From contig LNGK01000008.1 of NCBI GenBank assembly GCA_001510575.1, positions 632,340 through 696,339 of the forward strand: a DNA stretch of 64,000 bases, given 5' to 3'. Below are positions 35,418 to 45,995 of the stretch, one piece after another. Every line of letters begins with the position of its first letter. Position 1 is the stretch's first letter. A program made the position numbers and the translations under genes. The notes beneath the pieces are model-generated. The model was not told where the DNA came from. It ran no database searches and saw nothing but the letters and a program-made list of their open reading frames with translations. The DNA is from Knoxdaviesia capensis (lineage: Eukaryota > Ascomycota > Sordariomycetes > Microascales > Gondwanamycetaceae).

Positions 35418-37842
35418 TGTGGGTGTAAGTGTGAAGTCGGAGAGAGAATGTGCGTGTATGTGGGTGATAAGTGGTGGAGAGAGCGAAGATTCAGACTGAG
35501 AGAAGAGAGAAGGTGTGTAAGTGAGGTGAAGTCTGGTCAAGGGAGAGTATGTCGGTGGGATGTAGGATGAAGAGCGAGAGTCGAGGATAAGAACGAAGAC
35601 AAGAGAGTATATAACCTAGAAACGAAGTAGAAGAGACAAAATCGAGAAGGGGGAGGGGACACGCACACTAATATAACCTCCCAGACCAACAAACACCCCA
35701 ACGCCGATTCCCAACGGGGGCCCGGTCGGGAGAACCTTTTAAGACCTAGAGATTAGAGAGAGGGAATGCTTCACCAAACAGTTGGCAGCGGTTAGACCCT
35801 CTTTTCCCTCTCCTGTGAGCCCACTTACACCAACTCTGGCTAATGTAGTATAAAACACCCAGTTTTTTAAGGCGTCGCTATCTTGCTCCGATAAGTCTCG
35901 TTCTCTATCTCTGTCTCTCTCTCTGCCTCACTCTCCAGGATGTATATGCAGGGATCCAATCGGACCTTCGGGGCGGTGGTTCCCGGCAGACAATGTGGGG
36001 GGGGATAGGAGGGAGGATCTTTTTTTATATGCTGGATGGTCCTAACCGAGACGTTGTATTGAAGGCACATGCATCCTCCGCCACCCACACTTCTTTCCTC
36101 TGGATGGAAGAGACATTTACAGATGAAGCGGTTTTTTGGGATTCTTTTTTTGCCTCACTTTGAAAAAGACAAAAAAAAAAGTCAAGAGTGAAAAAATTGA
36201 AGGCCGGCTCTTCCCCCTTATTATTCTCCCCTGGCGCTACTTCAACGCCTGGCGCCGGCGTCAAAAAGCACAAGACTAAGGCCCCTTTGTTCCATGTTGC
36301 ATGTATCCTTTAGAACCGTCGAGATGGCGGCACTTCTCGCAATGATGGCGTGTCGAGCCGGTCCCGGGCCAGCTGTTTCTTTTTGGTTTGGTATCGTTCG
36401 AGTACTTTTCTAGTCTTCCTAGTCTTTTGCGCCGGTGGCTTTCCGTTCTTCCCATTGCCACAGTACTCAAACCTCTCTCGCCCTCCCCAAGTCCCACCTG
36501 CTCCCACGACTTCTTCCGGATCTGCAATCATGTGCACGTATCCTCCTCTGATCACCACCGTTTGATTCCGTTTGGGGTTCTCTGTAAACCCCCCTAGACT
36601 CACTCTTCTCGGTGACCGCTATTTTTGGCTCCGAAGAGCCAAGTCCCTGCTCTCATTTCCCGGCCCCGGATCCAACTTCCTCCAGGACCCCCCACCCCCT
36701 TATTTTCACATCCCGCGAACTGTGATCCGCGACGACGGCGTGGGGCGCCCGATCTACAATCTATCGTTTACCCCAAAAATAAGAATAAAAGCCCCCCATA
36801 CACATAATTTCAATTCTCTTGGGTAAAATACCTGCACTAAGACTCTATGTAATAGCATGTGTTCTATGGTTGTGGCGCGGATCTGGAAGTTCGGAATGCG
36901 TGATACCAACTTAGACGCCCCCAAAACATCCGCTAGCCGGCAACGGATCTGTTTGGGTGCGTTGGACGGCCCAGAGACGACAAGAATGGCGATATTAAGG
37001 CACAAACACACATCATTGGAACCAACGCCCAGCATAAGTCCACCGTATCCGATTTCCGTCACCCAGCAGCACACAATCCAAAAGTCGCAGCCGGGTATGT
37101 CCCCCACCCCTCCTCGAACAAGCCGTCATTCCCTAGCTTGACGCATGTCTCTGCATCATGCACGGCCACGGAGCCTCATTCTCCACTCTGTGTGTCTTGC
37201 TTTTCGTGGCCACGAACGTCCGGACGGGCCCGTATCAGTAGGGAGACCCACGGATGCCGCCGGAGTGGTTCGGCCTATCACAGCGCAGGAGGATGTGTCC
37301 GGATAGAGAACCTAGATAGGGGATGGCAATACCGGCGCTGGATCGGACACGGGCCATTGGATGTCGTGTAACACTCAACAAAAAGAGATTCCGTGATACC
37401 CAGTCTGACGGTGTCGCGCTGAGCAAACATCCCCGATACCGCACCCCCCCGCCCACCACTCACAGCAGCGGGCGGACAGCTGTCGTAGACGTGGCGGGTA
37501 CGGACCCTCGGATGATAAAAAGGTGTCATATTGAACATGTCATAAAAATGAGAAAGAGCAAAGCCATGATGCGCCGTTGGTACCCCGATGTTCCCCCCAT
37601 ATACGCCGGTCCCGCCCAGTTCCCAGTTGTCAATACGAAAAGAAGAAAAAGAAAAGAGAAAATGCTCCCGGAGAATGTGAATGGTTCGGCTCAGGCGAGA
37701 GACACTCTGCCGTATTTCTTCGTCGGAACACCCCACTTCTGCAGTGAAAGAGTCTCCGCCAAGTCATGAGACCCGTCCTCCACCCGGAGCTCGTATGGAC
37801 ACACGTCTCCCCGATTCTTGAAAGCCACAAAAAAACCACGCC
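35418..37842. other. Intergenic region
   Basis: 35,418-35,700 is the leader and promoter of the minus-strand gene to the left (TATA-type TTATATA at 35608-35614). 36,000-37,800 has short ORFs on both strands with no recognised domain. I see no gene. Confidence 0.45.
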
Positions 37843-38523
37843 CTACTTGCGCCCAGCGCCAAACGCCGTCCGCTTCTTCGACGCCGTGGTGAACTGGTGA
37901 TCGGCCTCGCTGTCGTCGTCCGCCGGCTGGTGCAGCTTCTTGCGTTTGCCGGGCCGTCCGCCCGTTGGCGCCGCGGCCGTCGGCGTTGCTGTCGTCGGCG
38001 TCGCCGCAGCAGCCGGGACGTCGCGGAAGCTGGTCGACACCGGCGTCGGGGCGCCCGAGGCTGACGCGGCGGGGGTAGCTGCGTCCTGTTGTGGGTAGAA
38101 GGCATACAGTTAGCAAGCGTACGAGAATTGGAAAAAAAACATGGCAAAGAAAAAGCGCGTCCACACAACCCCAACCCCAACAGGAGAGCCAAAAGAAAAA
38201 AAGCATACCGCTGGCGTGACGCGGTACGACGTCGACGAGCGCGAGAACACCCGGTTGGCCTCGTTGGCCCCGAGCCGCCGCCGCTGCGCCGCGGCGCCGC
38301 TGACGCCCTTGATGTAGTTATCGAACCCGGTGATGATGTTGCCGTTCGGCGTCGCCTCGAGGTACGCCGACTCCTTCTGCGCTATCATCTCCTCGACCTG
38401 CGCCAGCCGCTTTATCAAGTGCCGCTGCTTCTCCGTCATGTCGCGCAGCCGCGCCTGCTCGCGCTTGTACTCCTGCAGCGTCGGCAGCGCGCCCGGCGGC
38501 GCGCCGGGGAGCATTGAGGACAT
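37843..38523 (-). CDS. EAF6: Chromatin modification-related protein Eaf6 (NuA4 subunit)
   Basis: Small nuclear subunit of the NuA4 histone acetyltransferase complex. Exons (minus strand) are 38523-38209 and 38085-37843, giving 185 residues. The conserved part is in exon 1: a coiled coil (about residues 15-55, REQARLRDMTEKQRHLIKR...) followed by the Eaf6 signature ESAYLEATPNGNIITGFDNY. Exon 2 is a low-complexity Ala/Thr/Pro tail with a basic patch (RPGKRKKLHQ) ending TAFGAGRK, consistent with nuclear localisation. The intron begins GTATGC and ends CAG, phase 0. Transcription is divergent from the DUF3669 gene with 583 bp between the two start codons; this shared promoter holds two copies of an AACCCTAATGTT element. 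Confidence 0.9.
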
Positions 38524-38796
38524 GACTTTTTTCTTTCTTTCGCTTCCAGTGACGTTTCGTGAGGGCGCGTCGGTGTGCGAGGGGCCCGGTGCGTGGTGAA
38601 GGTCGCTGCTCGTGTGCAGAGAGAGGGTTTTTATCTGATGGAAATCGTCGTCGTGGTGATGAGAGTATGAAGTTGTGCTTCGTGATTGTTGGAGATTATC
38701 GCATGTGCTCACAAAGTTCAAGTCTAGTGACCAAAGTGTTGACTCTGTGGCGGATTTATCAAGATTTGTTGTGGCTAGAGTGTGGCTGATATAAGA

Positions 38797-38824
38797 AACC
38801 CTAATGTTTTATAACCCTAATGTT
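38797..38824. promoter_or_regulatory. Two AACCCTAATGTT direct repeats (telobox) in a divergent promoter
   Basis: Identical 12-base copies at 38797-38808 and 38813-38824 lie about 275-300 bp upstream of EAF6 and about 285 bp upstream of the DUF3669 gene. The core AACCCTAA is the telobox recognised by Myb-type telobox proteins (Tbf1/Teb1 class) in ascomycetes. Confidence 0.5.
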
Positions 38825-38953
38825 CGTGTTTAAAAGCAGGGTTAGACCCTGGCTTGTCCTCTTCCTGTCTCCTTTGTGTGTTCGTGGTAATTGCCTTCTG
38901 ATTGATGTCTTCCACCTCGTGGTTTCTGGTGTTTGCTCTTGATCCAGAGATTG

Positions 38954-38964
38954 CCAATATATAG
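38954..38964 (+). promoter_or_regulatory. CCAAT and TATA elements of the DUF3669 gene
   Basis: CCAAT runs directly into TATATAGA about 145 bp before the ATG at 39107. A TCACCA-type repeat and a short leader follow. Confidence 0.35.
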
Positions 38965-39106
38965 ATTAGTATAGACAAATAGCTTTCCACTTCTCTAAGA
39001 TTATCTCCGCAAATCTTCCCATTTCTTTGGTATCACTAGCATCACCATCATCACCATCAGACAAACTACTAGAAGTCAAGCATCTTGACCGCCAAACTGT
39101 ATAACT

Positions 39107-40255
39107 ATGCCTGCGCCTGCGCTGACCATGTCATCTCAACACTCGACTCTAGAGCTAGTGCTCCTCCTTGGGAATCCAATCCTCTGTCAGTCCGAAGTTG
39201 AGCCCGGCAAAATGCTATCCCCGGAGGCAGTCATCCCAGCTAATGACTCCAACCGAGACGACGAAGCGCACACTGAGACAGGCCACACATGTCGGAAAAT
39301 CGGTGCGGGCGCATGTGGTGCTGTATTCGCTGTCCATGGCACATCGGTCGCGATCAAGGCATCCAAGACAGATGACGACCAGCTCCATAACGACTTTCTA
39401 ATGCATACGCGAATATACCACTCCTTCTCAGAATGCCCGGTCAGCCAAGTCCGGGTCCCTCAGTGCCTAGGGTTCGAGCGCCGCCCTCCCAAGTACCTGA
39501 TGAGAAATAGGGATGTTGCTAGCACGATCTCGCAAAGCTGTAATATGCCGGTCCATCTGCTTTTCGCCGAACGCATCCCCGCGCTTCCCGAGCCCATCAG
39601 GGTTGGCCTAGTCCAGACCTTTTGCCCTGAAGCCGTCAGAGCCTCAGCACTCCAGGACCCGGCCAACCAGGATTGTCTGGCACGGGTGTACCTTGGATCC
39701 AATCGGCAGAAGTTCATCAGTCGGTTTTTCTCCCTGCGGAATTTCAAACTGCATCTCAACCAACTCGTTGATCTCCGGGTTGATGTCAACGCGCTGGCCG
39801 CTAAGATGGCCGAGGCGCTCGCGGTCCTCTACTGGGCGGCCGAGACGGATGCCCGGGATGTTGAGTTTGCCCTCGGGAGCTCGGCCACCGACGCCGCCAC
39901 AGCCCATTCCGCAGGGCCGTCCGAGCAGCCCAGCATAGCGGAAGGCCTTCGCCAGGGGACGATCCAACTCTGGGTGTTGGACTTCAACCAGGTTCGGACA
40001 ATCCCGCTCAACGCCCGTGGGGTTGGGATGTGTCTTGAGGCCTTCAAGCTTAACGATCCATACTTCCCCCGGCCGTTGAGAACGACGCCTGTGGAACAAC
40101 AGGTCTGGCACACGTTCGCCAGCACGTTTGTTGAAAAATCGGTCCTGATCCTCCACCAGAAAAACGCATCAGTCGTTTTGGCCGGCAGATTTATTCGTGG
40201 ATTGGTCTGCTTAGAAAAGGCAAGACTGGGTCTTCCTCAAAGTTATCACATGTAG
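39107..40255 (+). CDS. DUF3669 fungal protein (kinase-like fold remnant)
   Basis: Single-exon gene, 382 residues from ATG 39107; an in-frame ATG at 39128 is an equally good start. The order of motifs fits the fungal DUF3669 family: a Gly-rich loop (KIGAGACGAVFAVHG) and lysine (VAIKASK) like the N-lobe of protein kinases, then FSLRNFKLHLNQLVDL, a short MAEALAVLYW segment, DVEFALGS, WVLDFNQVR, and the DPYFPRP signature, followed by a helical end. The LDFN segment sits where kinases have DFG. A complete catalytic HRD motif is not seen, so activity is doubtful. The family is common, multi-copy and often variable in filamentous fungi; its function is not established. It is divergent from EAF6. Confidence 0.85.
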   Translation: MPAPALTMSSQHSTLELVLLLGNPILCQSEVEPGKMLSPEAVIPANDSNRDDEAHTETGHTCRKIGAGACGAVFAVHGTSVAIKASKTDDDQLHNDFLMHTRIYHSFSECPVSQVRVPQCLGFERRPPKYLMRNRDVASTISQSCNMPVHLLFAERIPALPEPIRVGLVQTFCPEAVRASALQDPANQDCLARVYLGSNRQKFISRFFSLRNFKLHLNQLVDLRVDVNALAAKMAEALAVLYWAAETDARDVEFALGSSATDAATAHSAGPSEQPSIAEGLRQGTIQLWVLDFNQVRTIPLNARGVGMCLEAFKLNDPYFPRPLRTTPVEQQVWHTFASTFVEKSVLILHQKNASVVLAGRFIRGLVCLEKARLGLPQSYHM

Positions 40256-42005
40256 GCGTGTTCACTTCTGTGTCCGTGGTGTTCTCTGAGAGGTTTAGGT
40301 CGTGTGCATGGCCGGGATCAGTTGCATCCTCAACAACACATAAAGCTACCTCGGAATCTTCTGATAACCCTAGTGAAACGCCAACTCGCCAACGCAGAAG
40401 CAAGCGTCCGGCCCCACTATGGCTGTACACCAACTTCATCCTCTCCTGGCTCCGTTGATGTGTCTCTCTCCTCTCCCTTCTCATCTGCCCGTCCTTTTTC
40501 TCTTTCAAAGATTCGCACCCAGCACTCACTCATCTAGATCGCGCGACGGTGAACTTATCAATACACCCATGCTTTAGTCGATTTAGGGTTGGATATTCCC
40601 TGGACCGAAGGAGTTTTGAGCTCAGATCAGAATCTGCAAGGCACCTTTGACCTTCATTTTACTTTTTGATTCCTCGACCTTTTGGTCTGCCTCGCCTCTT
40701 TCTTCCTCCCCGCATCCATGAGCCAGGCCATTGCGTTCCCGCCACACTGGAAAGATAAAATCTTCAAAGTTCCCAGCAGAGAGCCATTCCGTGCCTCGAA
40801 GCCCAGGATTTTTGGGATATTGGCAACAACAATAACAAGAAAGCACCGGCCAGTCAGCCCAGAAGGACCGCCCAGCAAAAGCTCCAAAAGGTTTGTTGTA
40901 GGGGCCCTTTTTCAAAGACTCGGACCTTGGCCCGGACTTTGGTATTCTTTTGGGGGGCTTCCAAAGTGCTTCCAAGGCATGTGGAGAAGCTGCAGCATGA
41001 ACCGTGCCATTTTACTTGCTGGTTCCTTGCCACCCCTCTTCTCTCTGTCCGTCTTTTTGCCTTTTCTTTCTCCCAAGACTTCTTCCGCCTTGTGGACAAT
41101 GTCCAAAGGTCTCGACATTTAGGAAAAATTGCCTGAACCAGAAGGTCCTTACCTTCAACACGACCCTGTTAAGCGCTTGAGGAGCACTTTCTTTCTGAGA
41201 AGTAACTCTTACTGCTCGCTGTGGTTTATTGTTATTCTTCTTGTTTTCTTTTGGCCGGACCAGGTATTGCTCGCCTCGCACTGCATTGCAGCTATTATAC
41301 TATACGTAAGTTACATTCATTCCATCATCGCGAGAACCTTGAAAGCCACCGGTCCCGGAGTCGTGTTTCTCTTTCCTCTGCTCCTTCCTTCGGCCATCGT
41401 TGCCGTGGTGCAGTGCCATGGCGTGCTTCCTTCCTTCTTTCTGTATCGGGGTGGGGGCTACATTTTATTCTTATAAACGTGAATAGTTCTGTATCGAGGA
41501 GGCCCTTTGAATCGGGGTTATTGGCTTATCCGGGTTATGCATCTAGACGGACGTATATCCATCATCTAATCTGGCTCGCTTCCCTCTTTCGCCCTTTTGC
41601 TCAATCTCCAACTTCATCTCTTTAATTGTATTGCAACTGCAGTGTTCTTGTCTTTTTCCGTGCCCCCCGATCTTGAGATCTGTCAAGATCAACCTTTTGA
41701 TGACATTCGCCTTCCATAAATAGTCGGAGGACACCAGCAACAGCCGAGCTCCGGTAGTGAGATCCGTCACTCCCTTCATAGCAGCCAATTTCCGCTCGAA
41801 CCCAGTATATATAGTGGCCGTGGCATCTTGACCTTGTTTCTTGTTCGATTGCCGGGTGTGCTTTTTTTTTTCTTTCTACCATCCTTGCCCTCTCCGATCT
41901 CGGTCAACTTTCATTCACTAACACCCAGGAATTCCTCGCTTTTTCTTCCTTGCTCAGTTGGGGACTGAATCGTAACGGTCACTCACTCCCACCCTCCTTC
42001 CAATC
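40256..42005. other. Intergenic region
   Basis: No gene supported. An ORF at 40,622-40,975 (minus) has unusual Trp/Cys/Lys-rich content without a domain. The right end is the promoter of the peptidase gene. Confidence 0.45.
41785..41814 (+). promoter_or_regulatory. CCAAT and TATA boxes of the peptidase gene
   Basis: CCAAT at 41785-41789 and TATATATAG at 41806-41814 lie about 200 bp before the ATG and are followed by a CT-rich leader. Confidence 0.45.
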
Positions 42006-44540
42006 ATGACCATCAAGCCTCCCAAGCTCACTCCGGAGATCCTCCTGTCGGCTCCGCGCCGATCGGCCGGAGTCCCCAACAGCTCCGGATCCAAGATCTT
42101 CTTTAAGGTAGGCTGACTGTATCAGACGGACTACTACCCAAAGTCGATCCATCTAACCGACCAATCGTGTTTGAAATCAGACCACCACCTATTCGTTCCA
42201 ATCCCACAGCAAGGTTTCCGAGATTCAGGTCCTCGATGTCGAAACCACCGCTGTTGTCACTGTATTCACCGGCACCGACCTCCGGGAGCCGAACTGGATC
42301 AGTGACAAGGAGCTGCTTCTTCTGGCCTCCAGCGAGGGCAACACCACCCTGGAGATTCTGAACATCGAAGATCCTAGGTACTGTTTCTCCCAGTTTCGAG
42401 GAACCGGACCCGAGACTACCCCTCACGTGCTAACCCCAAACCCCTCCAATGCAGCTCCCGCTACTCATTCGCATCTCTCAAAGGCGAGCTCGAGAACGTC
42501 AAGATCAAGGTGCTGGCCAACGGAGATGTTGCATTCGCATGCACAGCCCCCGTGACGCCGTCCGGCGAGATCTACGTGCCCAGCAAGGACAAGCCGCACT
42601 CGTCGGTGCGCACCTACACCAAGAACTACACGCGCCACTGGGACACGTGGATGACCAAGAACACCAACGCGCTGTTCTACGGCCTGATCACGCCCGCTGG
42701 CGGCGGCAAGTTCGCTCTGCATGCCTCTGGGCTGACCAACGCGCTCGCCGGCTCCGGCTTGGAGTGCCCGACGCCGTTCAGCGCCAGCCCGCAGGACTTC
42801 GACATCAGCGCGTCCGGCCTCGCCTTCGTCGCCAAGGACCCCGAGCTCGACCCCGCCATGTACACCAAGACCGACCTGTACATCGTCGCGCTCGACTCGT
42901 TTGCCACCACCACCCCGCCCAAGCCGGCCCTGGTGGCCACGCCGCCCGGGTTCAAGGGCTACTCCATCTCGCCCGCCTTCTCGCCCGACGGCAAGCAGTT
43001 GGTGTTCGGCCGCATGCGCGACTGGCAGTACGAGTCGGACAAGGTGCACATGCTCTTAGTGCCCGATGTGGCTGACGTGGCCACCGTGCACGAGTTCTAC
43101 GCTACCGATGACGGCATCGGCTCATGGGATGCCAGTCCGGATACCTTCGTGTGGAGCGCCGACGGCACCGAGCTGTTTGTGACCGCCGGGTCGCACGGCC
43201 GCGTCGTGCTGTGGAAGCTGCCAGCGTCGCCCGCTAGCGCCACCGCGCTGCCCGAGCCCATCTTCAACGACGGAAGCGTCGGCTCCTTCACGCCCCTCGG
43301 CGCGTCCAATCTGCTGGTCACCGCCAGCTCGGTGGTCGACAGCGCGCGCTTCATCGTCGTCGACCCTACCGCCACCACCACCACCACCGGCGAGGGCGCC
43401 GTGGCCGCGCCGCGCCTACTGCTCTCGGCCAGTCACGACGGCCGCGCATTCGGGCTCTCCAAGGAACGCCAGTTCGGCGAGTTCTGGTTCAAGGGGGCCG
43501 AGGACCGCGACGTGCACGCGCTCGTGGTCAAGCCGTCGGACTTTGACGAGTCGCGCAAGTACCCGCTGGCCTTCCTGATCCATGGCGGGCCGCAGGGCGC
43601 CTGGAGCGACGGCTGGAGCACGCGGTGGAACCCGGCCGTGTGGGCCGAGCAGGGCTACGTGGTGGTCCTTCCCAATCCCACCGGCTCGTCGGGATACGGC
43701 CAGGACTTCCAGGACCGCATCCAGAACCAGTGGGGCGGGCGGCCATATGTCGATCTGGAGAAGTGCTGGGACCATATCAGCAAGAACATGCCGTATGTTG
43801 ACGTTGAGAACGGCATTGCGGCGGGAGCTTCGTACGGTGGATACATGATCAGTAAGCTTTTTCTTGTCTCCTTTTCTTTCCAATTGTAATACACTCTGGC
43901 GGCCTTTCTAACCACAACCCTCACTTCCCCCCTATCTACAGACTGGATCCAGGGCAACCCGCTCGGCCGCAAATTCAAAGCCCTCGTGTGCCACGACGGC
44001 GTGTTCTCGACGTACAACTTCTGGTCGACCGAGGAGCTCTTCTTCCCGATCCGCGAGTTCGGCGGCCCGCTGTGGGAGCGGCGCGACATCCTCGATGCGT
44101 GGGACCCGGCGCAGCGGGTGACCGAGTGGAAGACGCCGATGCTGGTCATCCACAGCGACCTGGACTTCCGCCTGCCGGTCACCGAGGGCCTGGCCATGTT
44201 CAACGCGCTGCAGATGCGGGGGGTTCCGAGCAAGTTCGTCAACTTCCCTGACGAAAACCACGTACGTATCTCCTTTCCCCTCCCCCCCTTTTTTTGCTTT
44301 TTCAGTGTCCGCCCCCCGGTTTGCTTGTCCCCGTGTGCCGGTGTGGATACCGAGATCAGAGATAACTAACACCAAACACAGTGGGTCCTTAACCCCGAGA
44401 ACTCGCTCGTCTGGCACAACGAGATCTTCGACTTCATCAACAAGTACAGCGGCATCTCCGCCGCCAAGGCCGCTACCGCTGCCGCCGTGCCCCCAACCAA
44501 GGCTCCCGTGGTCGTCCCCGTGCCGGCACCGTCCGCATGA
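42006..44540 (+). CDS. dpp5: Dipeptidyl-peptidase V-like serine peptidase (S9 family)
   Basis: Prolyl-oligopeptidase-family enzyme that releases dipeptides from peptide N-termini. Exons are 42006-42107, 42181-42377, 42455-43851, 43942-44261 and 44382-44540, giving 724 residues. The N-terminal half is a beta-propeller-like region (SPAFSPDGKQLVFGR, DTFVWSADGTELF). The C-terminal alpha/beta-hydrolase domain shows LIHGGPQGAW, the nucleophile Ser559 in GASYGGYM, Asp640 in HSDLDFRLP and His672 in ENHW, a complete triad. Intron phases rebuild these motifs (YMI-NWIQ and ENH-WVL). Secreted fungal DppV enzymes start with a signal peptide; this one begins MTIKPPKLTPE with none visible, so it is probably an intracellular paralogue. 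The Ala/Pro-rich last 25 residues are unusual and may be a variable tail. Confidence 0.92.
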
Positions 44541-45995
44541 CTCCTCCAGAAAAGCCCCGCGCGGTCCAAAGACACAACAACTAGCAAGACCCCCAAGGAC
44601 ACAACCACCACCAAGACTCCGCCTTCCAAGGACAAGAAGACCCTACGGCACCGCCGATCCCTGTTCCTGCTCTGCTGAACTGGTCCTGTCTCTCTCTCCC
44701 TCTCTCCCTCGCCCATACCGGCTCCTGTCTGTCTGCTTGTTTCCTTCTCTTGCTTGCCTGCTTGTGCTTTCGGTCCCGCGCCCGGGTCCTGGGTTTTCTC
44801 CGCATCTGCCGTTTGATTTGGTTGTGCGTTCTTTTACAGGAATTGTCTTCTGCACTCTGCGACTTCTCTTTTTCGTGATTATAATCTCGCAATCTTCATG
44901 TTCATCCTCCACTCCCTCCCTCAGGTGTCCCGGTACATCTCTTCCATACCTCAAGCCCCGCCCTGTTGTACGCGGGCTCTGACGGTCCGGCGTTAGTTGT
45001 ATTCCATTCTTTTTGTCTCCGTTATCTTGCCTTTCTGCATGCATGTCTTTCTTCCCATCACCGAGACTCTGGATATGTCATTTTTTTGTGTTTTCAAGGG
45101 GGTTGGTTTTATCAGTCTGCCATGCTTCCCCAACCAAGCTGCATATATTACGTCCAGTTACGAAGCATCAAAAAACACACACAATGAATCTAAACGTATG
45201 CTTTTTTTTGTGTGTCTTTTGAGTAGAATTCAAACTAATCTGTTGTAGAGTTACATGCATCCTCTGCGCCCCAGTACCAAAAAAAGAGAAGAAAAAAAGG
45301 AGATTTTGGGTTTCCTTGAAGACCTTCTTCATAAGAGATAAAACGAAGAAGAAGAAAAAAACCCCGGAAAAAACAGCCCGGAAATCAAAAAAAGAGCAAG
45401 CACAACTCAAGAAGGTGGGAAAAACGATACACTATCACAAAACAGAAGAGAAAAGAAGTAAGCTTCGCCGCGCTCAAGAACGTCAGGTTATTCCAGGTGT
45501 TTTCTTCTTCCGAAGAAAGGACTCGACGACAAGCCGTCCACTTCAATGGACGGAGTTGCCGAATACTGTCTCCAGACCTCACTTGATATTTCGGAGAAGA
45601 GTCAACATGTCCTTTCATCACATCCACCTTTTTTTTTTTTTTCTAATTTCAGAAAATGAAAAAGAGAAGGTGTCGAACCTTCTTCAGAAGCAACATCAGC
45701 CATAAAAGAAAAAAGGAAAAAAAAAAAAAAGGAACCATTCATATCATTTCGTAAAAGACGAGCTGTTATCTGATCTCCGACTAAACAAATCTCGATCTTT
45801 TTTCAAAGGGGGAGGAGGGGCGAGCCACCCCCCCTTTGCGTCTCTCTATCCGCGTGGTATCAATCGGAGTGTCATCAGGGACGGTTGGGGTTGTTAGTTT
45901 TAATCTTTCGGTTTGGATTTTTTTTTGGTGGGTTTAACTAATTAAGAGAGAAAAGGAGGCAAAGTGGCTTCAAGGCAACACCCGCTTGATTTAAT
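44541..45995. other. Convergent intergenic region
   Basis: Lies between the 3' ends of the peptidase (+) and calnexin (-) genes and so holds two 3' untranslated regions. Poly-A and poly-T tracts occur near 45,290-45,390 and 45,630-45,730. No gene seen. Confidence 0.55.
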
